NCBI GenBank assembly: GCA_028277345.1
Contig: JANQGM010000011.1
Coordinates: 119,496 to 183,495, forward strand
Length of the DNA: 64,000 nucleotides
Direction of reading: 5' to 3'
Origin: Candidatus Bipolaricaulota bacterium
GTDB taxonomy: Bacteria; Bipolaricaulota; Bipolaricaulia; UBA7950; UBA9294
The notes under the pieces were generated by a model that searched no databases, was not told the origin of the DNA, and saw nothing but the letters and a program-made list of their open reading frames with translations. Shown here one piece after another: positions 52,423 through 61,203 of this stretch (position 1 is its first letter; every line of letters starts with the position of its first letter). The translations under genes and the position numbers were made by a program.

Positions 52423-53652
52423 CTACCCTTCTCGGATGGCCGAAACCGGCTCCAGCTGATTGGTGCGGCGCACCGGATACCACGTTGCCGCCAGCGCCGT
52501 GGCTACGACCACAGAGAACGCGATCACCCAATACCACCCCGATGTGGTTGCGTACAGGATGTTTGGCAAGCCAAGATCGGAACCGAAGCCCTGCATGAAT
52601 CGAGAGAAATCGACGCCATATCGGGAGAGGTACATCAAGCACCCATATCCCAGCGTTCCGCCAATCACGAACCCAATGGACGCCACGAAGAGCGATTCCA
52701 CGAGGATGACGCGTGCCAGCATCTTCTTGGTCATTCCGACCGCCGTCATCACGCCGAACTCCCGGGTTCGCTCAAGAACCGAGTAGAACGTTGTGTTCGC
52801 CACACCGAATCCGGCCATGGCCGCAATCATGAGAACGAGAGGAATCAGCTTAAGGGTTCCCCCTTGGAGCATGATTCGAGCCATCGGATTCAATGTGAAG
52901 AAGTCGGCGACTTCTAGCGATCCCGCATCGCCTGCGCTGACCGTCTCCTGCAGAGAGGCCACCAGTCGATCGATCGATGTCCCAGGAGGCACTTTCACAG
53001 CAACCGAAGACAAGCCATTCCATCCGGTCAAGGCGCGAGCATCCGCAAGCGTGATCGGAGCGATTCGATCCAAGGCATCGATATCGAGAGAGAAGAATCC
53101 CACTGCTCGGAACGCCATCGAACTCGTTCCTTCGCCGCCTTGAGCCATGACAACAACGCGTTCCCCCAACCGAATGTCAAGGGACTCCGCGACGCGTGTC
53201 GAAAGGACGATTTCGCCGTCTCCGGAGAGAAATCGTCCCTGGGTGATGGCGTTATGGAGCTTAGTCACCCGCTGTTCATCCGTGGGATCGATTCCTCGGA
53301 CCAGGATCCCGTCCGAACCGTAGGAACTGCGAAGCAGTCCATTGGTTTCCAGCCGAGGCGCCACCGCCGATATGCGAACGCCTTCGAGAAGTGCGTTCGC
53401 TTCCTCAATTTGAGACGGCGTCAGTCCGTTCGCCGGAATGGGATCCTCCGCATAGCCGGCGGCGCGAATCTGGAAATCACTTTGGTTATATCGCGTTTGG
53501 GTTTGCGTCACGGATGCTGTGAAGCCATCTGTAAACCCCCAGAGAACAAGGATGACAAGACTCCCAAACGCAACGATGGCAATCATCATCAACGTACGCT
53601 GGGTATGGCGCCACAGGTTGCGCCAGGCCAGTTTCATCGCGGACTTTGTCAT
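52423..53652 (-). CDS. FtsX/MacB-family ABC permease (proximal gene)
   Basis: 409 aa. It starts MTKSAMKLAWRNLWRHTQRT, the typical LolC/MacB entry; then one helix, a periplasmic PCD domain (about 45-270), and three C-terminal helices with REFGVMTAVGMTKKMLARVILVES. It ends PVRRTNQLEPVSAIREG. Its ATG overlaps the TetR stop by 4 bp, so regulator and transporter are coupled. Confidence 0.9.
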   Translation of the reverse strand: MTKSAMKLAWRNLWRHTQRTLMMIAIVAFGSLVILVLWGFTDGFTASVTQTQTRYNQSDFQIRAAGYAEDPIPANGLTPSQIEEANALLEGVRISAVAPRLETNGLLRSSYGSDGILVRGIDPTDEQRVTKLHNAITQGRFLSGDGEIVLSTRVAESLDIRLGERVVVMAQGGEGTSSMAFRAVGFFSLDIDALDRIAPITLADARALTGWNGLSSVAVKVPPGTSIDRLVASLQETVSAGDAGSLEVADFFTLNPMARIMLQGGTLKLIPLVLMIAAMAGFGVANTTFYSVLERTREFGVMTAVGMTKKMLARVILVESLFVASIGFVIGGTLGYGCLMYLSRYGVDFSRFMQGFGSDLGLPNILYATTSGWYWVIAFSVVVATALAATWYPVRRTNQLEPVSAIREG

Positions 53653-54275
53653 AGGGTTCTCCCTTTACGTCGTGGGCACGTCAGCCCGTCGGCAATGATC
53701 TGGGGAGCAAGCTCCATCATTGCGTCGTAGAGTGTTTTCGGTATTTGCTTCTCGCCAAGAGGTATCAACTTGATCAGTCCGAGACACGCGAGGATACGCA
53801 TCGGATCCTCCTCAAGGAGGTCGCCTCGCTCCTGCGCCGTTTCAATGGCATTCACAACGGGCGCATAGAGAGGGCGAACACGCGTCAACACCTGATGGTA
53901 GTTCAATTGAGAGAGCACACTTTGGATCTGGGAGGAATCTCCTAGCAGGATCGATGCCAGCGGGCTTTCATGGAGCTCGACCGCAATTTGCCGCATGAAT
54001 CGGATCAGGGCCTCTCGCGTGTCGTCGGTCGTCTCAAACGATGCCCTCATCAAGCGTTGGATCATCTGCGGAATCTCATGAAGGATGACTTCAACAAAGA
54101 GCTCCTCCTTACTTTCGAAGAACAAGTAAAAGGTCGCTTTGGCAATACCGACAGGTTGAACAAGATCCTGAACCGTCGTCTTCTTCAAGCCATAGCGAAG
54201 AAAGCTTCCTCGGCCCGCTCGCATGAGACGCTCTCGGATTCCTTTTCGCTCGTCCTCTGTAAACGCTCGCGGCAT
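53649..54275 (-). CDS. TetR-family regulator (paralog 1, first gene of the ABC operon)
   Basis: 208 aa with AAAGGAG upstream. Helix-turn-helix: TTVQDLVQPVGIAKATFYLFFESKEELF. It heads the operon and its promoter carries a perfect palindrome at the transcription start, so autorepression with release by a transported compound is the likely control. The protein is paralogous to the one at 48857-49510. Confidence 0.93.
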   Translation of the reverse strand: MPRAFTEDERKGIRERLMRAGRGSFLRYGLKKTTVQDLVQPVGIAKATFYLFFESKEELFVEVILHEIPQMIQRLMRASFETTDDTREALIRFMRQIAVELHESPLASILLGDSSQIQSVLSQLNYHQVLTRVRPLYAPVVNAIETAQERGDLLEEDPMRILACLGLIKLIPLGEKQIPKTLYDAMMELAPQIIADGLTCPRRKGRTL

Positions 54276-54294
54276 CGCTTCTCCTTTGTCTTTG

Positions 54295-54318
54295 TGACTA
54301 TTTACGTTTTACTAGTCA
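54295..54318. promoter_or_regulatory. Palindromic operator at the TetR/ABC promoter
   Basis: TGACTA (54295-54300) and TAGTCA (54313-54318) form a perfect 6+6 inverted repeat with a 12-bp spacer. It covers the predicted start of transcription of the TetR gene, 20 to 43 bp before its ATG. Confidence 0.72.
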
Positions 54319-54321
54319 TTG

Positions 54322-54349
54322 AGTATACATTCGCGGTGCCGTTTGTCAA
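54322..54349 (-). promoter_or_regulatory. Promoter of the TetR/ABC operon
   Basis: The minus strand reads TTGACA (54349-54344), a 16-bp spacer, then TATACT (54327-54322). Both boxes are close to consensus. Confidence 0.8.
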
Positions 54350-54949
54350 GTCATGAGCAATCGGGTTCATGAAAACCAGAGATAAATCTATTTCTATTGG
54401 CGTTTTAGCGAATTTCATCCGGACGCAATGATGCCCAGCGATACGGCTTAGTCCAATGAATACACCCTCTGCTCGATGGTCGGACTTGGTCTTCTTCGTT
54501 TACTGTCGCTCAAGCACCCTCAGGAGCCGTTCCGATCCAGATACTTGGCTTTGTCCTTTCCAGAAGATACTTTCCTTGGATCTTGCATCTGTCATTTCGA
54601 GGTGTATACTAGAAGACTCAATGTATTCTTAGTTCATTTCAGTCACAAACAGACCGATAAACACGCTGGGGCGTGCCACAGCCGACCGAATCACACGAGA
54701 GAGGGCAGCATCCGCTCTTTCTCCACAAAAGTGCAGCCATGCCTCAATCATTGAAACCGACGTCCAAAAGTGATCGATTCGGATAGAGTGTTCTATCTCG
54801 GTTGGTTACGCGTTTGGTGATTCGCGTTCTGTACGAGTTTCTTGTTCGCAGGATGAATGCTCTTCGCGTGCTGTTCGGTATGACGGGATGGAGATAAACG
54901 TGGGTGACTCCGATGTGCCCATTGCGCGGCGTCTCGCCAAGGAGGGGCA

Positions 54950-56133
54950 GTGGATCTGATCTACCGATGTTCGGGATACGAGTTGAGTGACCTGGAGATC
55001 GTGTCGGCTCGTGGAAGCCGCTTACTGGACGCTGATGGAAGAGAGTGGATCGACCTGGAGGCCGGCGTATGGTGCGCCGCGCTCGGGCACAATCATCCTC
55101 GACTTCGATCCGTGATCGAGCGACAGCTGAATCGAATCAGCCATATCGGGTATCGCGTCTCGACTCCCCCACAGCAAGCCGCGGCATCCGAGTTGCTCAA
55201 CATCCTCGAGATCGACAAGGGCAAATGCGTCTTCTTGTCCTCGGGAAGCGAAGCGGTTGAATTCGGCGTGCAGGTTGCCCGGAGGCTCCGCCCACAACGG
55301 CGATTGCTCACGCTCGCGGAATCGTACCTTTCCGCCTACAGATCGTCGGGGGAGAAAACCGAAGAGGAATGGGTTCTCTTCGATCGCACAGTCTGTGCTG
55401 ATTGCCCGCAGGATCAACCCTGTGAGAGCGAGTGCCTGCGATCCAGGACATCCCGTTTGAGCAGATCGGTGGTTTCGTCTTGGAAACAGGAAGCTCAGGC
55501 GGTTTCGTTCGCTTCCCGCCGAAGAAACTGATACAGCAACTCTGCGTACGTGTCCGAAGCCATGGCGGCTTGGTGATCGCCAACGAAATCACAACGGGAT
55601 TCGGACGAACCGGACGGTGGTTTGGCTTCCAACACTACGGCCTCGCACCGGATATCGTCGCCGTCGGAAAGGCAATGGTAAACGGCTATCCCGTCAGCGC
55701 CATCGCGCTTCGTGACCCCATCCCCGCAGAGCTCGACGCGACTGGGTTTCATTACGCGCAGTCGCATCAAGACGACCCACTGGGGTGCGCCATTGCCGCC
55801 GAGGTTATTCACACGCTTCGAGAGGAAGGGCTTGTCGAACGCTCGGCAAGGATGGGCGAAGAACTGAAAGCCATGTTGACGGAGCTTGCCGAGCAACACG
55901 ACTTCATTCGCGAGGTCCGAGGGCGTGGACTCATGCTCGCCATCCAATTCACCGAGCCATTGCACAGTGCACGGGTGGAGAAACTGTTCCATGAGCTGCT
56001 CGCTGAGGGCTATCTTGTCGGCTACAAGCCGGCCTCTCCCCTGTTTCGCCTGCTTCCGCCATTGAACCTGTCCGAGCAGGATTCCACGTCGTTCGTGCAA
56101 ACCTTGTCGAGACGGCTCATCGCAGAATCATGA
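54950..56133 (+). pseudogene. Class III aminotransferase gene with a frameshift
   Basis: Two overlapping frames together encode one PLP-dependent class III aminotransferase of about 394 residues. Part 1 (54950-55440, GTG start with AAGGAGG upstream) carries WIDLEAGVWCAALGHNHP and FLSSGSEAVEFGVQ. Part 2 (from about 55435 to 56133) carries QIGGFVLETGSSGGFVRFPP, ITTGFGRTGRWFGF and the PLP Lys in AVGKAMVNGYPVS. The reading frame shifts by one base near 55430-55445: the total span (1184 nt) is one short of a multiple of three. A Cys-rich insert (CADCPQDQPCESEC) lies at the break. It is either a mutation or a sequencing error. Confidence 0.82.
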
Positions 56134-56184
56134 GCATGACAATTGTAGAAATCGGCATCGACCCAGATAATCCGTGCGAAATGC

Positions 56185-56532
56185 CCCAAAGTCGTTCTCA
56201 CCACGCACTACTTGGAAGAGGCGGACGCGCTTGCCGATCGTATGGCCATTATCGACCACGGGGGAATTGCTGTCGAAGGCACTTCCGAACAACTCAAGTC
56301 CGGAATCTCCTCGGACCGGATCATGATCCTCGAAGCGGATGGAATCACAGAAGATGTCCTGTCTGCCCTTCGCGCAGCCTATCCACGCGTCGAAGACGTC
56401 GAGGGGAGCATCCAGATTCGCGGAGAAGCGATCGATCTGTACGAACTACAAGACCTCCTCCGCCCTCGCGGCGTCACCATCCGCTCAACCCATCTCAAGA
56501 CCGTGTCCCTGGACGATGTCTTCCTCCACTAG
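56185..56532 (+). pseudogene. Truncated ABC-2 type ATPase (C-terminal part only)
   Basis: The frame begins after a TAG at 56146-56148 and becomes recognisable at PKVVLTTHYLEEADALADR, the H-loop region of DrrA-type ABC ATPases, continuing MAIIDHGGIAVEGTS and a C-terminal regulatory domain ending DDVFLH. Walker A, the signature and Walker B, some 180 residues, are missing. The sequence begins 50 bp after the aminotransferase stop, so the gene was probably lost by deletion at that junction. The permease gene 20 bp downstream is intact. Confidence 0.85.
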
Positions 56533-56552
56533 ACGGGGAGGGAACTGCGCGA

Positions 56553-57275
56553 ATGATCTTTTCTGAGCTTGCATTGCGAAACATGAAGGAGACGATCCGA
56601 GACCCTCTCTCCTTGGGGTTGACCATCGCTCTGCCTTTGGGGCTATTCTTGATCCTGCAAACACTGGGACGAATCGAGGACATGTTCAAGGCCACGTACC
56701 TCGCTCCCGGTATTGTTCTCTTCGGATTCGTCATGATCGTCTTCAGTGCCGGGTTTCTGCTCGCTCGCGATCGAGAACGCGGCGTGTTGACCCGACTATT
56801 GACCGCCCCACTTCGCCCCATCGATTTCATCATCGCCTACACCTTGCCGTTTATCCCAGTCGGGTTGATGCAAATCGCAACGATCTATGGAATCGGAGCG
56901 TGGCTGGGTCTAGAAATTGCAGGCAGCCTATGGCTCGTGCTTCTTGTCCTCATCGCGTCGTGCCTCGGCTATATCGGCATTGGGCTGGTTCTCGGGGCGC
57001 TGTTTGCATCCAAACATGTTGGTTTTGCCTACATGCTCGTGCTATTCCCAACGATCTTCTCCGGCACCTGGGCCCCCGTCAATCTGATGGGCGATGGGTT
57101 CAATCGGGGGGTTCATTGGCTTCCCTTTGCTCACGCACTGGACGCCGTTCGCGCCATCATGATAACTGGGGCGACGTTCAGCGAAATCGCGTCAAGCTTC
57201 TTCTGGGTGATCGGCTACTCGATTGCCTTCCTGGCTTTCGGCGTTTTCGCATTCCGCCGCCGCATGGTGTCCTGA
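56553..57275 (+). CDS. ABC-2 type permease
   Basis: 240 aa from the ATG at 56553 with GGGAGGG upstream. About six helices; the ABC-2 signature is seen in LLARDRERGVLTRLLTAPLRPIDFI and in the C-terminal TWAPVNLMGDGFNRGVHWLPFAHALDAVRAI. It would export a drug, lipid or polymer together with a DrrA-type ATPase, but its own ATPase gene is truncated. It could work with another ATPase elsewhere. Confidence 0.87.
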   Translation: MIFSELALRNMKETIRDPLSLGLTIALPLGLFLILQTLGRIEDMFKATYLAPGIVLFGFVMIVFSAGFLLARDRERGVLTRLLTAPLRPIDFIIAYTLPFIPVGLMQIATIYGIGAWLGLEIAGSLWLVLLVLIASCLGYIGIGLVLGALFASKHVGFAYMLVLFPTIFSGTWAPVNLMGDGFNRGVHWLPFAHALDAVRAIMITGATFSEIASSFFWVIGYSIAFLAFGVFAFRRRMVS

Positions 57276-57366
57276 GGACTCTGACGGATTCTGATCCATC
57301 TGCTGTTCTTGGTCTCCCAAGCTTCTGTGGTCTAGACTCCAACACGGCAAGGAGGGTGCTTCACTC

Positions 57367-58626
57367 ATGGAAACACGCGAGATTCTTACACGCTTTGGTC
57401 TCTCGGTTGTCATTGGGATCTTTGTCGGGCTGCAGCGCGAGGTTGCGAAAAAGAAGAGCGACCGGGCCCTGTTCGCGGGAGCGCGCACCCTCGCGCTGAT
57501 GGGCCTGGCCGGATGCGCGGCCGCGCTCACAGCTGACTTGGCTGGAACACCGTGGATCTTCGTCGCGATGGCGTTGGCCACGGCAGGCTTCATCGCCATT
57601 TCGTACTACGTATCTGCCTCCACGGGGGATATCGGTCTGACCTCGGAGATGGCGGCATTGTCAGTCTTTCTCATCGGAGCGCTCGCCTATTGGGGACAGT
57701 TGGAGATCGCCGCCGCCCTTGGGGTCGCCATCGCAGTCCTGCTCTCTTTGAAGCTCGGCGTTCGCCGTTTCGTGGGGCGTTTATCCGAACAAGATGTGCT
57801 GGCCACATTGAAGTTCGCCGTGATCACCGCCATCGTGCTTCCGCTCCTTCCCAATCGTACCTTCGGGACAGCGCCGTTGGATGTTCTCAACCCAAGGAAC
57901 ATTTGGTTGATGGTCGTGTTCATTTCCGCGATCAGCTTCATCGGCTACGTCCTTATCAAAATGATGGGACCCAAACGGGGCGTCGGCCTCACGGGGTTGC
58001 TAGGCGGGCTTGTTTCCAGCACCGCCGTGACGCTCAGTTTCACGGAACGAAGCCGAGAACACGCCGACCTGGCTCGCCCCTTTGCGCTTGCCATCACGGC
58101 TGCGTGGACCATGATGTTCGCGCGTGTCTTGGTCGAGGCCGCTCTCCTCAATCCCACCCTGCTTCGCGAGCTCTGGATTCCCATCGGAGGCGCCGGCATC
58201 GTCGGCCTACTGTACTGCCTCTACCTACTGCTCTTCGCAAAGGAGAAGGGGGAAACCGATGAGTTGTCTCTGAAGGCCCCATTCGAACTCGCTCCCGCCG
58301 TGAAGTTCGCCGTTGCCTATGGCGTCATTCTCGTGCTTTCTCGCGGCGCCCACATGCTTCTAGGCGATGCGGGCGTCTACATCTCGGCCGGTGTCTCCGG
58401 CATCGCCGATGTCGATGCGATTACGCTGTCATTGGCTCGAATGGCATCCGCAGGCTCCATTGATGTCGAGACGGCGTCCCGGGCCGTCGTGCTGGCGGCG
58501 ATGGTGAACACGTGCGTCAAGGGCGGGATGGTCATGTTGCTCGGAGCGGCCACGATCCGACGATCCATTCTTCCAGGCATCATCGGGATTCTCGCCGCCG
58601 GGCTCAGCCTTGCCTTCCTCTTCTAG
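57367..58626 (+). CDS. MgtC/SapB-DUF4010 membrane protein
   Basis: 419 aa with AAGGAGGG upstream. The N-terminal MgtC-type domain reads TRFGLSVVIGIFVGLQREV with the KKKSDRALFAGARTLALMG segment. The C-terminal part is DUF4010 (GLTGLLGGLVSSTAVTLSFTERS, ASAGSIDVETASRAVVLAAM, NTCVKGGMVMLLG). About twelve membrane helices. The family is common in bacteria but its function is unknown; MgtC itself acts in Mg2+ limitation. Stands alone, followed by the C45-like hydrolase 22 bp later. Confidence 0.88.
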   Translation: METREILTRFGLSVVIGIFVGLQREVAKKKSDRALFAGARTLALMGLAGCAAALTADLAGTPWIFVAMALATAGFIAISYYVSASTGDIGLTSEMAALSVFLIGALAYWGQLEIAAALGVAIAVLLSLKLGVRRFVGRLSEQDVLATLKFAVITAIVLPLLPNRTFGTAPLDVLNPRNIWLMVVFISAISFIGYVLIKMMGPKRGVGLTGLLGGLVSSTAVTLSFTERSREHADLARPFALAITAAWTMMFARVLVEAALLNPTLLRELWIPIGGAGIVGLLYCLYLLLFAKEKGETDELSLKAPFELAPAVKFAVAYGVILVLSRGAHMLLGDAGVYISAGVSGIADVDAITLSLARMASAGSIDVETASRAVVLAAMVNTCVKGGMVMLLGAATIRRSILPGIIGILAAGLSLAFLF

Positions 58627-58648
58627 CCATGACCCTGAGAACAACGCC

Positions 58649-60517
58649 ATGAGACCCTCGATCGAATTCGGGAAGCGTCTTGAGCAGCTTCAGGCGGCTT
58701 TTGAGAAGGATGGGTTCGAGGTTGTCCAAGCCTCCCTTCCTGACCAGCACTCTCCGTTCATTGGACTCCTCGCCAAGCACCGAACCGCAAGGACGGCAGG
58801 CGTTGACCGAAAGCGCGCGTATTACCTCGAAGGCAGACCCTGGGATATGGGTTATCACATGGGACGCCTCGCCGAACCTCGGATTCAAGAGATCTCCGAA
58901 GACTACATTGAGAATTTCATTCGGGAGATGCTTCCTTGGGTACGCCGTAGGAAACGCACGCCACGGGATTGGCCGATCTACAACTGGCTCGTTAACCGTG
59001 TCAATCACCTCGCCCCACTCGACAACCCGCCCCCGTCGTTCTTGGCTCCCCGCATCGAGGAAATCCGCGGAATGGTTGCCGGTTGCCGATCCGCCAACGC
59101 ACGCACGGAAGTCACCGAAGCCCGGCTGTGGGCGCTCAATGCGGGCGTCGATTGTCTGTTCTCGCTCTTCTACCAGTTCAACCGTTTGGATCTTCTCTTT
59201 GGCCGGAAGATCAAGAAGATGCGCAGTGTGACTGCCTGCAACGCGCTCGCTGTCCTCAACGAGGCTTCCGAGAACGGCGCGTTGTTCGCTCGAGACTTCA
59301 TGTTCCCGGCGTGCGGCATCTTTCAGGATGCCGCAGCGCTCGCCATTTACAACCCTGCCCCAAAGTCGGAAACGCTTCCCTTCGTCTCCATGATGGCGCC
59401 CGGATTCGTGGGAAGCATTGCCGCCTTGAATCTCCGAGGGGTGGCTGCCGGCGTCAACGTCGTTCGATCGCGAGCCAATGATCCTGCGAACCTCGGCATT
59501 AATTCGCTGCTTCTTGTTCGCCATGCGATCGAGTCCAGCCCCACGATTGAGGAAGCGGCACAGACCATGCGATGTGTTCCTCGCGGCGTATCTTGGCTCT
59601 ACCCGATGGCGGCGGATGGAGGAGAGGGGCGGGATCGCGCATGTGTTGTGGAGGCCGGCGCCACACCGCGCGATGCATCGGGGCGCCCCATTGCCAACAT
59701 TCCGTTTCATGACATCCCTCGGATCGAACTCCTGGAAGAGGCCCTCTTGCCTTCCGAGACGTTCCTCGAAGAGAACCAATCCCCAGGCACAGACGGCGGA
59801 AACGGCGTCCTCATTCGCTGGGATGATTATCGTGACCCATGCGGTACACGCGGCTTCGACGTGTTCAACACCGGATTGTGGAAGCGTCGCCTTCGCTTTC
59901 GCCTTCAGTGGCACAAGATTAAGGATCAGTTCGGCCCCACGGGAGTTCTCGCCGATTCCTCACATCGACGCCGGTGTCCCTCTGGGTCGTACTTTGCTCC
60001 GCTACGAGGAGAGCCGGGCCGCATCGTTCTCACGAGCAACCACTACATCACTCCCGAAATGCGGCTCTGCACGATGGACAAGTGGACGAATATGCTCGAT
60101 GCCCGCCATGTCGACGATTCTCAATGGCGGTACGACACCCTCAATCAGCTCGTTCACAAGGCCCGATGGATTCGCCCCGACGGGTCACCTCGTCCACAGC
60201 CACGACCGCTCGCCTATGAAGACGTCAAGCGAATCATCAATTTCCTCGAACCGGCTTGCGCCGGCGGAGACTGCCCCTATGCCGCCAAGACGTCGTGCTA
60301 TACGTATCGCAAGTATCGCAATCCCGCCTGCAAGAAGGAGCAGCTCCCCATCGCCATCCAAGGATCGGTCTCGGTGTTCGATCTCAAAGAGAGATCGATT
60401 GAGAGTTACTTCGGGTATTACGGCGATTCATGGGTTACGTTACGTCTTCCTAACTTCCTCTCATCTGAAGTCAAAGGGAGTCATGACGAGCAGACGGAGC
60501 CGCCCGGCTCCACCTAG
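58649..60517 (+). CDS. C45-like N-terminal-nucleophile hydrolase (phospholipase-B/AAT-like)
   Basis: 622 aa from the ATG at 58649 (weak ribosome-binding site, but the preceding stop is at 58626). Residues 70-210 resemble the acyl-CoA:6-APA acyltransferase group: YYLEGRPWDMGYHMGRLAEP, IEEIRGMVAGCRS, then MRSVTACNALAVLN, where Cys would be the autocatalytic residue, and NGALFARDFMFP. VNVVRSRANDPANLGINSLL follows. A Cys-rich C-terminal stretch (CAGGDCPYAAKTSCYTYRKY) is unusual. No signal peptide. The reaction is presumably hydrolysis of an amide; substrate unknown. Confidence 0.7.
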   Translation: MRPSIEFGKRLEQLQAAFEKDGFEVVQASLPDQHSPFIGLLAKHRTARTAGVDRKRAYYLEGRPWDMGYHMGRLAEPRIQEISEDYIENFIREMLPWVRRRKRTPRDWPIYNWLVNRVNHLAPLDNPPPSFLAPRIEEIRGMVAGCRSANARTEVTEARLWALNAGVDCLFSLFYQFNRLDLLFGRKIKKMRSVTACNALAVLNEASENGALFARDFMFPACGIFQDAAALAIYNPAPKSETLPFVSMMAPGFVGSIAALNLRGVAAGVNVVRSRANDPANLGINSLLLVRHAIESSPTIEEAAQTMRCVPRGVSWLYPMAADGGEGRDRACVVEAGATPRDASGRPIANIPFHDIPRIELLEEALLPSETFLEENQSPGTDGGNGVLIRWDDYRDPCGTRGFDVFNTGLWKRRLRFRLQWHKIKDQFGPTGVLADSSHRRRCPSGSYFAPLRGEPGRIVLTSNHYITPEMRLCTMDKWTNMLDARHVDDSQWRYDTLNQLVHKARWIRPDGSPRPQPRPLAYEDVKRIINFLEPACAGGDCPYAAKTSCYTYRKYRNPACKKEQLPIAIQGSVSVFDLKERSIESYFGYYGDSWVTLRLPNFLSSEVKGSHDEQTEPPGST

Positions 60518-61203
60518 ATCACTCGATAGACATAAACCAACGACAGATAGATACCGACGCCAATGAAGATAACGCCGGTAGCCATTCGCATCCATCGCTC
60601 TATTTGAGTCACTCTTTCGAAGAGTTTGCCAAGCTACCTCGCGCCAAACACAATAATGACTGCGAAAACAACGACGGGAATTGCCGTGCCCAATCCGTAG
60701 AGTAGGGGAAGCAAGGCCCCAGATCCATGCCGCATAGCAAGTGGAAGAAGGCTCCCAAAGAAGAGCGTCGCCGACACCGGACAGAACGAAAGTGCAAACA
60801 GGATGCCAAGGAACAGAGCTCCAAGTAATCCCAAGCGTTCCGCACAACCTTGAAGCCGCTCGCTCATCCCTCGTCCACGAAGAGATACCCGAATCAATCC
60901 GAGCATCACCATTCCTGCCAAGATGAGGATGGGACCGAGAAGCTTGTTCATCCACACTTGAAGCGCGAGCGAGACGGTCGGGGCTGAAAGCAAACTCATC
61001 ACCAACAGCATCGCAATCACCACGTACACCAGAGCACGGCCTACGGAGTAGAGTTACCCAGCTATGAGTACGCTTGATGGTCGACCGGCTCGCTGCCCGA
61101 CAAAGGAAATGGCTGTGATGTTGGTCGCAAGAGGACACGGGCTAACTGAGGTTAGGATGCCAAACCACAGAGCGGAAACAGCCGCAATCGCGAAATCACT
61201 CAT
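60514..61203 (-). pseudogene. arsG: ArsG-type (CcdA/DsbD-like) permease with two in-frame stops
   Basis: The frame reads from the ATG at 61203 (GAGGCACGCC upstream) to a stop at 60516-60514, 229 codons. It begins SDFAIAAVSALWFGILTSV with the SPCPLATNITAISF motif of ArsG-type permeases, and later has LSFCPVSATLFFG. It is interrupted by TAA at 61056-61054 (after SSVLIAG, where Leu is usual before LYSVGR) and TAG at 60636-60634 (after IIVFGAR, before LGKLFERV). Otherwise six helices are intact. The start overlaps the arsF stop by 8 bp. Nonsense mutations or sequencing errors are likely. Confidence 0.85.

Larger units (their letters stand above)
54276..54949. other. 674-bp intergenic region
   Basis: Divergent region. 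The left end holds the TetR promoter and operator. From 54360 to 54949 I see no named gene. A frame open from about 54770 to a TGA at 54957-54959 reaches across the aminotransferase start (VGDSDVPIARRLAKEGQWI), with one internal ATG at 54888; it resembles no family I know and could be a short leader peptide. Another small frame at 54476-54754 lacks a ribosome-binding site. Confidence 0.45.

Noticed and set aside
54476..54754. Possible 92-codon plus-strand gene
   Set aside because: No ribosome-binding site, no domain, mixed composition; more likely noncoding.
58604..59914. Long minus-strand open frame opposite the C45-like hydrolase
   Set aside because: It mirrors the coding strand of a gene with clear motifs, has a low-complexity composition rich in R, H and G, and no ribosome-binding site.
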